A stretch of DNA of 64,000 bases. Origin: Bernardetia sp963719525 (GTDB lineage: Bacteria; Bacteroidota; Bacteroidia; Cytophagales; Bernardetiaceae). Location of the stretch: the NCBI GenBank assembly GCA_963719525.1, contig CAVRCG010000001.1:124001-188000 (forward strand), written 5' to 3'. The position numbers were made by a program, and so were the translations under genes. Every line of letters starts with the position of its first letter. Position 1 is the first letter of the stretch. Positions 34,414 through 42,713 of this stretch are shown here, piece after piece. The notes below the pieces were generated by a model. It saw only the letters and a program-made list of their open reading frames with translations. It was not told the DNA's origin and did not search any database.

Positions 34414-36660
34414 ATGAAAAATATATACTTCCTAATTCTCTCAACATTCTTATTCGTTCCTTCTGGTTTTATTTCTTCCTCTTTTGCCCAACAAAATAAT
34501 TTTAATTGGCGTGTTGGCTTAGAAGCAGGAAATATGACTTATCGTGGAGATTTGAACGAGAAATTTTGGCAACCTGACAATATGTTTGCTACCGATTATA
34601 CTAATTTTTCTTTTGGATTGAGTATCGAAAATACGCCCAACAAAACGCTTTCAAATCGTCTTCAACTTAATTATGGAGAATTTACAGCTAATGACAGAAG
34701 TACAGGAATTTTGGAACGTTCATTAAATGTGCAAACCAAAATTTATTCGGCTGCTTACATCTTTACTTTTTATACCGATAATGGTTGGCTTTTGGGAGAA
34801 AATGCGTTTTTATCGCCTTATTTAATGGCTGGAGTAGGTGGAACGTATTTTGAAACTTATGGCGATTTATATTATCAAAATTCGCAAGACACAAAATCAC
34901 CTTATTATTACTGGTCAGATAATACAATTCGTGATGCAGTAGAAAGTAGTGGAAACGGACAAATCATTGAGCAAGATGGAAACTTCGAAACTCGTCTTTC
35001 TGATTTTAATACAGAAAAAACAAATGGTTATTCGCCTTATGCTTTGACTGTTCCTGTTGGTGTGGGTCTGAAACTTCGTTTGTTGAATCGTCTTAGTTTG
35101 CATGTTCAATCGGTCATTAATTATTCTCTTACAAGTGATTTTTTAGATGATGTAAGTGGAGATTTTCGTTCTTCGTATGAAAGTGCAGAAGCTGGTTATG
35201 TCGCTAATCCTGCAAATTATAATAATGGAGAAGGAAAAAGAGGTAATTCAGGACAAGGATTTTTGAAAAATGATGCGTTTATTTTTACTTCTTTTGGTAT
35301 TAGTTGGTCGTTTTCTCCTAAGCGTGAAGCGTTTCGTGCGCCAGCTTTATATGCTGCAAATCGTCCGAAAAGTGTTTTCGAACTTAATCCAGATTCTTTG
35401 AAAACGGTTACTGTTGATGGAATTCCAGACTATAGCAAAAACTCTGAAATAAATGCAGGGCAAAATCAAAATGGACAGAATAACCAAAATGATCAAAATA
35501 GTCAGAATAATAATCAACAACAAAATCCGTATAATTATAACCAAAACGGACAGAATAATCAACAACAGAATCCGTATAATTACAATCAAAATCAACAATA
35601 TCCGTATCAGAATAATCAAAATCCTAATCCTGTTCAGACTGTCAAAATTGATATTAATGTAAACGTTACTACTAATAAATCAGGAACGGACAGTAGCGTT
35701 ACAAAAGTTGTCGTTGTTCCTCAAAATGGCGAAACTATAAACAGTTCTACTTCGCAAAATTCTACTTCTCAACTTCAAAAAGAAGAACAAGAAAACAAAG
35801 AAGCTCAAACGAAAACGGAATTAGAAGAAATGGAAAACCGTTTGAGAGAAATAGAAGACAATAAGAAAAACAAAAAATCAAGAGCGCAGCGCAAAGCCGA
35901 TGAAGAAGCAGCCGAAGAAGCAAAACAAGAAATGGAAGAACTTCAAAATCAGTTAGAAGAACTGAAAGAAGAGCGTAAGAATAATGTTTCGATTACGCTA
36001 CAAAATCCAAATCAGTCAGCAAATACGCAAGCCAATACACAAAAACAAGATTCTGCTACCTACAAGTTAATGGAATTGCAGTTTGAGTATATGCAGAAGC
36101 GAATGGCTACTTTAGAAAAACAACTTGAAAATCAAGCAGAAGATAAAAACACTAACTCTACAAAAGATGAAGATTTATCCAAAATTACAGAGCAATTAAA
36201 CACCATTCAAACACAATTTGAACTTTTGGCTAATCAAAAGCAAAATGAACAAATTAATCAAAATCAAAACAATACAGATGAAACAAAGGAAGAAAAAACA
36301 CCAACTATCGTAAATCAAAGCAGCGAAGTAGTTGGAATAAAAAAGGTAGAGATTTTCTTTAAAACAGGTTCTTCTTCTATCGTTCCGAAGGACAAAGAAA
36401 AAATTGCTCCTTTAATACAAGTTTTGCAAAATGATAAAAATCTAAGTGTTCGTATTTATGGTTTTACAGATTCGAAAGGAAGTGCAGCCTTTAATCAAAA
36501 GTTATCCAAACAAAGAACCGAAGCAGTAAAAAATATGCTTTTAGAGGCAGGAATTTCTGAAAGTCGTATTGTAGAAGGTTCTTTTGGAATAGATACAAAT
36601 AATCCTTACGGAGAAGATTTTTATGGGCGAAGAGTGGAAATTGAATTAGTGGGGAAGTAA
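34414..36660 (+). CDS. OmpA family protein: N-terminal barrel, N/Q-rich linker, coiled coil, OmpA peptidoglycan-binding domain
   Basis: The 748-residue outer-membrane protein has four parts: signal peptide (MKNIYFLILSTFLFVPSGF through SSFAQ); eight-strand-like barrel to about residue 300 (WRVGLEAGNMTYRGDLNEKFW; YAAYIFTFYTDNGWLLG; GISWSFSPKREAF); an extremely Asn/Gln-rich linker (about 347-413) in which QQQNPYNYNQNGQNNQ is tandemly repeated; a Lys/Glu coiled coil (about 450-520); then a C-terminal OmpA domain (about 640-748). The OmpA domain has VEIFFKTGSSSIVPKDKEKIAPLI, IYGFTDSKGSAAFNQKLSKQRTEAVKNML and DFYGRRVEIEL, so it should bind peptidoglycan and tether the outer membrane. The DNA of the linker is a likely site of length variation between strains. 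Confidence 0.92.
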   Translation: MKNIYFLILSTFLFVPSGFISSSFAQQNNFNWRVGLEAGNMTYRGDLNEKFWQPDNMFATDYTNFSFGLSIENTPNKTLSNRLQLNYGEFTANDRSTGILERSLNVQTKIYSAAYIFTFYTDNGWLLGENAFLSPYLMAGVGGTYFETYGDLYYQNSQDTKSPYYYWSDNTIRDAVESSGNGQIIEQDGNFETRLSDFNTEKTNGYSPYALTVPVGVGLKLRLLNRLSLHVQSVINYSLTSDFLDDVSGDFRSSYESAEAGYVANPANYNNGEGKRGNSGQGFLKNDAFIFTSFGISWSFSPKREAFRAPALYAANRPKSVFELNPDSLKTVTVDGIPDYSKNSEINAGQNQNGQNNQNDQNSQNNNQQQNPYNYNQNGQNNQQQNPYNYNQNQQYPYQNNQNPNPVQTVKIDINVNVTTNKSGTDSSVTKVVVVPQNGETINSSTSQNSTSQLQKEEQENKEAQTKTELEEMENRLREIEDNKKNKKSRAQRKADEEAAEEAKQEMEELQNQLEELKEERKNNVSITLQNPNQSANTQANTQKQDSATYKLMELQFEYMQKRMATLEKQLENQAEDKNTNSTKDEDLSKITEQLNTIQTQFELLANQKQNEQINQNQNNTDETKEEKTPTIVNQSSEVVGIKKVEIFFKTGSSSIVPKDKEKIAPLIQVLQNDKNLSVRIYGFTDSKGSAAFNQKLSKQRTEAVKNMLLEAGISESRIVEGSFGIDTNNPYGEDFYGRRVEIELVGK

Positions 36661-36674
36661 AAAACCACTTATAG

Positions 36675-36768
36675 AAACTTTGTCAGTAGTTTTTCGGTAA
36701 TCCGAAACAACTCTGACAATAGTTCTTGTACAACTATTGACAGCCTTCTGAAAGGACTCTCAAAGTTT
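36675..36768 (-). repeat. AAACTTTG-bounded hairpin repeat (MITE-like), copy B
   Basis: On the minus strand this 94-base copy matches copy A (16833-16918) over nearly all its length: the AAACTTTG ends, CCTTTCAGAAGGCTGTC, CAATAGTTG and ACTATTGTCAGAG. It carries an extra TTTCGGATTACCGAAA segment found also in copy C. It lies between the OmpA stop and the SDR gene. Confidence 0.85.
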
Positions 36769-36851
36769 AGGAATTTGTTTAACACATTGTAAAATTAATC
36801 AACATTTAATCTGATTTAATAAAACAAAACAGTCGAAATACTTTTTATACA

Positions 36852-36901
36852 AGTAGCATTATTTCAATTTCTTTATTGATTGAAATAGTGCTACTTTTTT
36901 T
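36852..36901 (+). terminator. Strong terminator-like hairpin directly upstream of the SDR gene
   Basis: AGTAGCATTATTTCAAT (36852-36868) pairs with ATTGAAATAGTGCTACT (36879-36895): 17 bp with one G-T pair, ten-base loop, followed by TTTTTTATT. It ends only about 40 bases before the SDR ATG at 36940. It may simply end the OmpA transcript, leaving very little room for an SDR promoter, or act as an attenuator for the SDR gene. Confidence 0.8.
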
Positions 36902-36939
36902 ATTCATTTTTTTAACTCAATTTTTTAAACATTTTAAGT

Positions 36940-37791
36940 ATGAGATTACAAGGAAAAGTAGCTATCGTAACAGGTGGCGCAACGGGAATTGGCGAAGCAA
37001 TAGCCAAAAAATTTGCTAAAGAAGGTGCAAACGTAGTTGTAGCAGGTGTAGGCGACGACCCAATAATGGAAGTAGTAGAAGAGATAAACCAAAAATATGG
37101 AACAAAAGCAGTTCCTTTTATGGGAGATTTGGGAGATGCAGACGTGGCTAAGCAGTGCGTTGATAAAGCTGTTTCAGAATTTGGAAAACTAGACATTTTG
37201 ATAAACAATGCAGGAATAATTCCTGATATGAAAGAAACACAGGATTTTGAAGACAAATATTTTGATAGCATCTTAAACGACAACATCAAAAGCGTTTATT
37301 ATATGACCAAAGCAGCTTTGCCAGAACTCAAAAAAACGAAAGGAAATATAGTTTCAGCAGGTTCGGAAGCAGGTATGCAGGGAATCGGAATGTGTACACC
37401 TTATGGAGGAAGTAAAGCATTTATTCACGCTTTTATGAAAGGAGTTGCTGTTGAACAAGGAAAATACGGAATTCGTGCAAACTGTGTTTGTCCAGGTCCG
37501 ATTGATACTCAAATGACTAATGCTGATAAAGGTGCAATGAGCAGTCAAATGGAAAAAATGGTAAAAAAAGCCTCTGTCTTCGGCAGACGTGGAACACCAG
37601 AAGAAGTAGCTAATTTTTATCTGTTTTTGGCATCTGATGAAGCGAGCTATGTAACAGGTTCATTGCATTTAGTTGATGGTGGAATTGTAATTTCGAAAGG
37701 AAATCCAGGCGATGATGCAGAAAGCGAAGTAACCAAACAACCAAAAGGAGAATTGGATTTGAAACACCAATTAGAAGGTTTTAGGAAATAA
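36940..37791 (+). CDS. Short-chain dehydrogenase/reductase (classical SDR)
   Basis: The 283-residue oxidoreductase uses NAD(P). It has the Rossmann start KVAIVTGGATGIGEAIAKKF (TGxxxGIG at about 10-17), the NNAG stabilising motif in ILINNAGIIPDMKE, catalytic Ser in GNIVSAGSEAG, and catalytic Tyr/Lys in TPYGGSKAFIHAF (YxxxK). CVCPGPIDTQMT and SDEASYVTGSLHLVDGG follow, typical of SDR C-termini. A charged tail of about 30 residues (GNPGDDAESEVTKQPKGELD) extends past the usual end of the fold. Substrate cannot be told. It is flanked by a strong hairpin upstream and a bidirectional terminator downstream. Confidence 0.92.
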   Translation: MRLQGKVAIVTGGATGIGEAIAKKFAKEGANVVVAGVGDDPIMEVVEEINQKYGTKAVPFMGDLGDADVAKQCVDKAVSEFGKLDILINNAGIIPDMKETQDFEDKYFDSILNDNIKSVYYMTKAALPELKKTKGNIVSAGSEAGMQGIGMCTPYGGSKAFIHAFMKGVAVEQGKYGIRANCVCPGPIDTQMTNADKGAMSSQMEKMVKKASVFGRRGTPEEVANFYLFLASDEASYVTGSLHLVDGGIVISKGNPGDDAESEVTKQPKGELDLKHQLEGFRK

Positions 37792-37801
37792 AATTATAAA
37801 A

Positions 37802-37834
37802 AACGAACGGTTCGCTTAAAGCGAACCGTTCGTT
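37802..37834. terminator. Bidirectional terminator between convergent SDR and cysS
   Basis: AACGAACGGTTCGCTT (37802-37817) and AAGCGAACCGTTCGTT (37819-37834) form a 16-bp perfect inverted repeat around one central base. Both genes converge on it (SDR ends 37791, cysS ends 37846). GC content is high for this DNA. Confidence 0.85.
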
Positions 37835-37845
37835 AAAAATAAATC

Positions 37846-39357
37846 TTATTCCTCATACGCCCAATCAATCTTATCTTTCATATCTTTAAAGACAATACCA
37901 ATCTCCTTTGCTTTGCTTCTCAAATAATCTACTTTTTCATAGTTCTTAGCTTCTTTTGCTTCTTTGTAAAGCTCAACTAAAGTAGTTATCACTCCCTCTA
38001 AAATAACTTTTCCTTGTGGCAATTCTTCTTTTATTCCCAAAACTTGCTCTGTAAAATCAATCAATGTAGATTTTAGTTTATCAAAAGATTCTTTAGAGAT
38101 TTGAGAAAATTCAAGTTGTCCAGCGTGGAGCATATTTATTTTTTTGACAAGATTAAACAGAGCTGCAATAGATTTGGCAGTATTAAAATCATCATTAATT
38201 CCTCTAAAGACAGAAGTTATTGATTTTTGAATATCGTCCTCTTGTTTTGTATCAACATTCAATTCTACTTCCGATGGATATTCCAAATTCCTCGCATTCT
38301 TAATTCCGTTCATCAGCTTAAAATAGCCTTTTTTGGCAGCCTTCAAGGCATCGTCTGTAATATCCATTGTACTACGGTAATGCGTTTGAAACATAAAAAA
38401 GCGAAAAACCATTGGCGAATACGATTCTGTCAAAAGCTCTGAATTTCCTGTAAAAAGTTCTTCAGGCATAATTACATTACCCAAAGACTTTGACATCTTT
38501 GTTCCGTTCATAGTTAGCATATTCGAATGCAACCAATATTTTACAGGTTCTTTTCCTGTTGTGGCTACGGCTTGTGCAATCTCACATTCGTGATGAGGAA
38601 ACTGCAAATCCATTCCTCCACCGTGAATATCAAACTCATTTCCCAAATATTTTGTACTCATAACAGAACATTCCAAATGCCACCCTGGAAATCCTCTTCC
38701 CCATTCTGTGTCCCATTGCATCAAATGAGAAGGGTCTGCATTTTTCCAAATGGCAAAATCTACGTTATTTTTCTTTTCTTCTTGTCCGTCTAATTTTCGT
38801 GTTCCTTGTCCTTCTAGTTGTTCTTCGATATTTCTACCAGAGAGTTTTCCGTAATTATGGGATTCGTTATACTTTACTACATCAAAATAAACAGAACCAT
38901 TAGATTCATACGCAAATCCATTTTTAAGAATTTGTTTTACCATTTCAATTTGCTCTAATAAATGTCCTGTTGCAGTAGGTTCGATACTCGGTGGAATATT
39001 TCCCAACTCCAACATCACATCGTGAAAACCATTGGTATAACGCTGAACGACTTCCATCGGCTCAATTTTTTCTAATCGTGCCTGCTTCGAAATTTTGTCA
39101 TCGCCTTCATCACTATCTCCTGTCAAATGACCTACATCGGTAATATTTCGAACATACCTCACTTTGTAACCCAAATAACTTAAATATCTATAAACGACAT
39201 CAAAAAATGTAAATGTACGGCAGTTTCCCAAATGCACATCGTTATAAACAGTAGGACCACAGACATACATACCGACAAAAGGCGCATTAATGGGTTCGAA
39301 TTTTTCTCGTTTGCGAGTGAGCGTATTATAGAGTAAAAGGTCTTTTTCAGGATTCAT
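37846..39357 (-). CDS. cysS: Cysteinyl-tRNA synthetase
   Basis: The class I synthetase charges tRNA-Cys. Start ATG at 39357 gives MNPEKDLLLYNTLTRKREKF, 503 residues, normal length; a frame from 39399 would add 14 unconserved residues. Visible motifs: VCGPTVYNDVHLGNCRTFTFFDVV (HIGH motif as HLGN, preceded by the zinc-ligand Cys), then GWHLECSVMS and HGGGMDLQFPHHECEIAQ (zinc ligands Cys, His, Glu), and GTKMSKSLGNVI (KMSKS loop). The C-terminal helical anticodon region contains KEAKNYEKVDYLRSKAKEIGI. Frame intact through all motifs. It is preceded by a candidate minus-strand promoter and followed by a bidirectional terminator shared with the SDR gene. Confidence 0.97.
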   Translation of the reverse strand: MNPEKDLLLYNTLTRKREKFEPINAPFVGMYVCGPTVYNDVHLGNCRTFTFFDVVYRYLSYLGYKVRYVRNITDVGHLTGDSDEGDDKISKQARLEKIEPMEVVQRYTNGFHDVMLELGNIPPSIEPTATGHLLEQIEMVKQILKNGFAYESNGSVYFDVVKYNESHNYGKLSGRNIEEQLEGQGTRKLDGQEEKKNNVDFAIWKNADPSHLMQWDTEWGRGFPGWHLECSVMSTKYLGNEFDIHGGGMDLQFPHHECEIAQAVATTGKEPVKYWLHSNMLTMNGTKMSKSLGNVIMPEELFTGNSELLTESYSPMVFRFFMFQTHYRSTMDITDDALKAAKKGYFKLMNGIKNARNLEYPSEVELNVDTKQEDDIQKSITSVFRGINDDFNTAKSIAALFNLVKKINMLHAGQLEFSQISKESFDKLKSTLIDFTEQVLGIKEELPQGKVILEGVITTLVELYKEAKEAKNYEKVDYLRSKAKEIGIVFKDMKDKIDWAYEE

Positions 39358-39372
39358 TGACAATAATATTAA

Positions 39373-39397
39373 GTATAACAGACTTCCTAGTCTGTTC
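39373..39397. repeat. AGA-loop hairpin repeat unit in the cysS leader
   Basis: GTATAACAGACT TCCT AGTCTGTTC on the plus strand is the inverse of the unit at 30270-30293 with one loop change. It lies 16 bases upstream of the cysS start, so it would be transcribed in the leader. Confidence 0.7.
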
Positions 39398-39416
39398 AAA
39401 AAATAGTTTACACTAA

Positions 39417-39450
39417 CAAAGTTATCAAATAAACGAGAAGTAGAAACAAA
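39417..39450 (-). promoter_or_regulatory. Candidate promoter of cysS
   Basis: On the minus strand, TTTG (39450-39447) and TAACTTTG (39424-39417) are 22 bases apart, close to the Bacteroidota TTTG-N19-21-TAnnTTTG form. It lies about 60 bases before the cysS start. The spacing is slightly long. Confidence 0.5.
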
Positions 39451-39539
39451 AAAATTCCATTTTAAAATTTATTTTGCAGCGTTTTGAGGGTAAAGTTGCG
39501 TAATCTAAGAAAATGATTAATAAATCTTAATTTATGGTT

Positions 39540-40414
39540 ATGAAAAAATCTATACTTTTTATGCTCTTTCTTTTGTTTTTTCTTGTTCTGTTTTTGGGCA
39601 GATTAGTGTGAGTGGGAGGGTTGTTGATGAAAATGGAGGATTACCAGGAGCTACCGTACAAATTAAAGGAACTGATAAAGGAACAACAACCGATGTGGAG
39701 GGGAACTTTGTTATTACTGTTGATAGTGAAAATACTATCTTAATATTTAGATTTGTTGGTTTGGAGAGCAAAGAGTTAATCATTTCAGAACTACAAAATA
39801 GCAACGAAGTAGTTTTGGAAGAACAAATCATTACAGGTTGTGGTATCTTCTTCGTAAATACAAAAACGGTAAGTTATTGGTCAGGAGTGTTTTATAATCC
39901 ATATGGAATTTCGTTTAACAAAAATAGGTATTATCGTCTTGTCAGGAATTATGTTGAGTTTGATTTAGGTTATAGTACAAACTTGAAAGGCAACTCAGAT
40001 TATTATGGAAAGCTAAAGACTGAAGTTTTAAGAAGAAATATTTCCTATAAATTCCAACAAACCACATTTAATAAATCAGAAACAGAAAATAGAATAATCA
40101 CACACTTTGTAGAAAGTAATAGCACTCTAAAATTTGTAAAAGCGTATCTTTCTTATGGTATTGGTCATCAACAATTTATGAAAAGAGGACTAGAAAATGA
40201 TAATTATCAAAATATTGGAATTAGTTTAGGAGTATTAAAAAGAATGAAATATATAGGAACAGTTTCAGCTAAATCATTCTACTGGCAAAAGTACTGGGCG
40301 TGGGAGGCTGAGATTAAAAAAGATTTTAATAATAAAATTCATACAGCTATCTCCTATCGCCAAACAGCACAAGACTTTAAAGAAATCAATCTGACTTTAG
40401 GTTACATTTTTTAG
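39540..40414 (+). CDS. Carboxypeptidase-regulatory-domain beta-barrel protein, paralogue 1 (signal peptide frameshifted)
   Basis: This is the first of two tandem paralogues. The ATG at 39540 opens MKKSILFMLFLLFF, as in paralogue 2, then loses frame in the T-run at 39576-39581. One more T gives SCSVFGQISVSGRVVDENG and joins the main frame. The mature protein begins with one CarboxypepD_reg-like beta-sandwich (GGLPGATVQIKGTDKGTTTDVEGNF, ILIFRFVGLESKELII) and then a barrel-like domain (FDLGYSTNLKGNSDYYGKL; YLSYGIGHQQFMKRGL; ISYRQTAQDFKEINLTLGYIF, terminal Phe). Restored length is 291 residues. Such small CPD-barrel fusions are outer-membrane proteins; substrate unknown. Confidence 0.75.
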
Positions 40415-40432
40415 TCAAAACCTCAAAAACCT

Positions 40433-41317
40433 ATGAAAAAATCTATACTTTTTATGCTCTTTCTTTTATTGATTTCTTATTCTGTTTTTGGGCAGGTTAC
40501 TATAATTGGACAGGTTACTAGTATAGATGGAGAGCTACCTGGAGCAACTGTACAAATAAAAGGAACAGATAGAGGTACAATAGCTGATGTTGAAGGAAGG
40601 TTTTCCATTACTGTAGAAAGTAAAGACGACATTTTAGTATTTCGTTTTGTTGGTTATAAAACAAAAGCAATAACTGCTTCAAAAATAGGTAAAACTAAAA
40701 ATATAGTTTTACTTGAGGAACATATACTTGATCATCCTACAATCTCCTATCCTCTAATAATAAACTATTGGTGTGGCGTTCTCTATAATCCCTATGGAAT
40801 TTCTGTAACTAAAACGAAGCGTTTTTATTCTCTTAATTTTAATATTGACTTTGATTTTGGATATAGTACAAACTTTCAGAGCAATCAAGATTTTTATGGT
40901 CAGATAGGAAGCAATATTTTCAGAAGGGAATTCTATTACAAGTTTCAACAAACCACGTTTGAAAATTTAGAAATAAAAAATACAATTACTACCCATCTTC
41001 TGGCAGGTAAGAGTAATCTAAAATCTATCAAAACTGACCTTTTTTATGGGATAGGTCATCAAACATTTTCTAAAAAAGGACTAGAAAATAATGAATCTGT
41101 AAATTTTGGCGTTCATTTAGGAGTTTCAAAATATCTCCGTTTTGGACGACTGCGTATTTCAGCCAAATCTTTTTACTGGCAAGACTACTGGGCGTGGGAA
41201 GCACGTCTAAATAGAGGGTTTTATCATAGAAAAATGAGACTAAACGCAGCCATTTCCTATCGCCAAACGACACAAGATTTTAAAGAAATTAATCTAACTT
41301 TAGGTTATATTTTTTAG
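40433..41317 (+). CDS. Carboxypeptidase-regulatory-domain beta-barrel protein, paralogue 2
   Basis: This intact 294-residue tandem copy lies 18 bases after paralogue 1. Signal peptide MKKSILFMLFLLLISYSVFG is followed by QVTIIGQVTSIDGELPGATVQIKGTDRG (CPD_reg domain to about residue 100). The barrel part shares PYGIS, DFDFGYSTN, YKFQQTTF, YGIGHQ, SAKSFYWQ-YWAWEA, and ISYRQTTQDFKEINLTLGYIF with paralogue 1. The two differ by many substitutions but few gaps, so the duplication is not recent. A 30-base fragment of a third copy lies at 41633-41663. Function unknown; probably surface-exposed or outer-membrane. Confidence 0.8.
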   Translation: MKKSILFMLFLLLISYSVFGQVTIIGQVTSIDGELPGATVQIKGTDRGTIADVEGRFSITVESKDDILVFRFVGYKTKAITASKIGKTKNIVLLEEHILDHPTISYPLIINYWCGVLYNPYGISVTKTKRFYSLNFNIDFDFGYSTNFQSNQDFYGQIGSNIFRREFYYKFQQTTFENLEIKNTITTHLLAGKSNLKSIKTDLFYGIGHQTFSKKGLENNESVNFGVHLGVSKYLRFGRLRISAKSFYWQDYWAWEARLNRGFYHRKMRLNAAISYRQTTQDFKEINLTLGYIF

Positions 41318-41378
41318 TTTAAAATTCATTTTTTTTCGTTATCTTTAATTAAGAATCAAAAAGCAAAACAAAAAAATT

Positions 41379-41576
41379 ATGCAAAATTTATTATCACGTA
41401 TTACGATAGACTCAACTATTTGTCATGGCAAGCCTTGTATTAGAGGAATGCGTTTTCCTGTGGAGGTAATTTTGGATATGTTGGGAAGTGGAATGACTTA
41501 TAATGAAATCATAGAAGACCATCCAAGTTTGGAACTAAATGATATTAGAGCCTCCTTTCAGTTTGCTAAAATATAA
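41379..41576 (+). CDS. DUF433 family protein (antitoxin-like)
   Basis: The 65-residue protein matches DUF433: LLSRITIDSTICHGKPCIRGMRFPVEVILDMLGSGM (CHGKPCIRG with the helix-turn-helix that follows), then EIIEDHPSLELNDIRASFQFA. DUF433 proteins are usually the antitoxin-like partner of a DUF5615 PIN-like nuclease encoded directly downstream. Here the downstream position holds only a broken start (see 41577-41632). The stop after FAKI is a few residues earlier than usual for the family. The gene sits between paralogue 2 and a fragment of a third paralogue. Confidence 0.82.
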   Translation: MQNLLSRITIDSTICHGKPCIRGMRFPVEVILDMLGSGMTYNEIIEDHPSLELNDIRASFQFAKI

Positions 41577-41663
41577 TGAAAATTGATAGATAACGATATG
41601 ATTAGGGTTAGAGAATGATTTTTTCTTATGTAAATTAATCCAACTTTAGGTTATATTTTCTAA
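41577..41663 (+). pseudogene. Relics: DUF5615-like toxin start and third CPD-barrel tail
   Basis: Overlapping the DUF433 stop, the bases ATGAAAATTGATAGATAACG differ from a normal DUF5615 start (ATG AAA ATT TTG ATA GAT AAC, MKILIDN) only by loss of two Ts, and the rest is not open. From 41633 the bases AAATTAATCCAACTTTAGG and TTATATTTTCTAA copy the last codons (INLTLGYIF-stop) of the two CPD-barrel paralogues. So a toxin-antitoxin pair seems to have entered, or replaced, a third paralogue and then decayed. Confidence 0.6.
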
Positions 41664-41715
41664 CTTGCTCAAAAATTTCAACCTTAATTTATGTTCATTA
41701 AAATTAATTCAATTT

Positions 41716-42474
41716 ATGTTCAAATTTTCTACTTTCAATCTTACTCTCTTTACTTTTTTAATCCTACTTTCTTCTGCTTGCGACAAAAAAGAAGACGACA
41801 CTCAAAATCCTTCCGACAAACCTCTTTCTGTTTCCACTACCGAAGCAACAGATAAAAATGGAAATGTGTATAAGGTAGGACTTGAGCAAGTTAGTAGTAA
41901 TAATCAAAATCCATTTGTAGAAAAATATAATTCTGCTGGTACACTTCTTTGGAAAAAAATTCACGCCAGTACAGGTGTAGATGAACGTGCCGTTTTGGTA
42001 AGCATTGCAGAAGATGGAACTACTCCTTTTGTCGTCTTTACGGTAGATGGAGGAAGTAATGATTCGAATTTTATTACAAAAAAAGAAACAGAAAGTGGAG
42101 CTTTTGATAATGTATTTTTGAATAGTTATGGTAGAGCAAGTGGAGCTGCAAAAGTTGCTGTAATTGCTCGGCTCAATCCAGAAAATGGAAAGATAAGTAA
42201 AGCTACTTTTTTAATGTCCAGAACGAAAGAAGGAAATATTAATGCTACCGAAAAAACAAATACATTTGTAGTGGATAATTTTGATGTAACGAGTAATGCA
42301 GTCAGAATAGAAGGGCGTTCGTGGTTTTTACCTCCTTCCAAAGATGCAACGGCTTCTAACTTTGTTCATCATCCAGATGCAACTGAAGAAAACAAATCAG
42401 GGAGTAGTTGGAAGATGTATATCGAAATGCCTTTAGATTTGAGTAAGATTTCTCGTAGTGATGTAGTAAAATGA
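41716..42474 (+). CDS. Putative lipoprotein, unknown function
   Basis: Start ATG at 41716 gives MFKFSTFNLTLFTFLILLSSACDKKEDD: signal with lipobox LSSAC (Cys 22) followed by acidic residues, common for surface-exposed Bacteroidota lipoproteins. A longer frame from 41665 adds 17 residues and breaks the signal. The 252-residue protein then has a beta-rich body: TEATDKNGNVYKVGLEQVSSN, GTLLWKKIHASTGVDERAVLVSIAEDG, AVIARLNPENGKISKATFLMS, and a WFLPPSKDATASNFVHHPDATE segment. The repeated NGNVY/GTLLWKK pattern recalls SBBP/beta-propeller-type repeats. No partner nearby. Ends TGA. Confidence 0.7.
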   Translation: MFKFSTFNLTLFTFLILLSSACDKKEDDTQNPSDKPLSVSTTEATDKNGNVYKVGLEQVSSNNQNPFVEKYNSAGTLLWKKIHASTGVDERAVLVSIAEDGTTPFVVFTVDGGSNDSNFITKKETESGAFDNVFLNSYGRASGAAKVAVIARLNPENGKISKATFLMSRTKEGNINATEKTNTFVVDNFDVTSNAVRIEGRSWFLPPSKDATASNFVHHPDATEENKSGSSWKMYIEMPLDLSKISRSDVVK

Positions 42475-42713
42475 TCTATTTTATTTTTAGCGAAAACAAA
42501 CTATTTTTATTCTCTGTATATTGAAACAATTAGAACAAACTGATTTATGATAAGATAGCTTTTCACTCAAAATATTTCGAAAGATTAGCTTTTTGTTTGT
42601 ATTTTGAAATGAAAATAGTACAATTAGTGAATAGTTACACCCTTTTATAGTACACAACTTGCGTGAATAAATTCAGATAAACATTTCGTAATTTTTAATT
42701 TGTAATTGATTGT

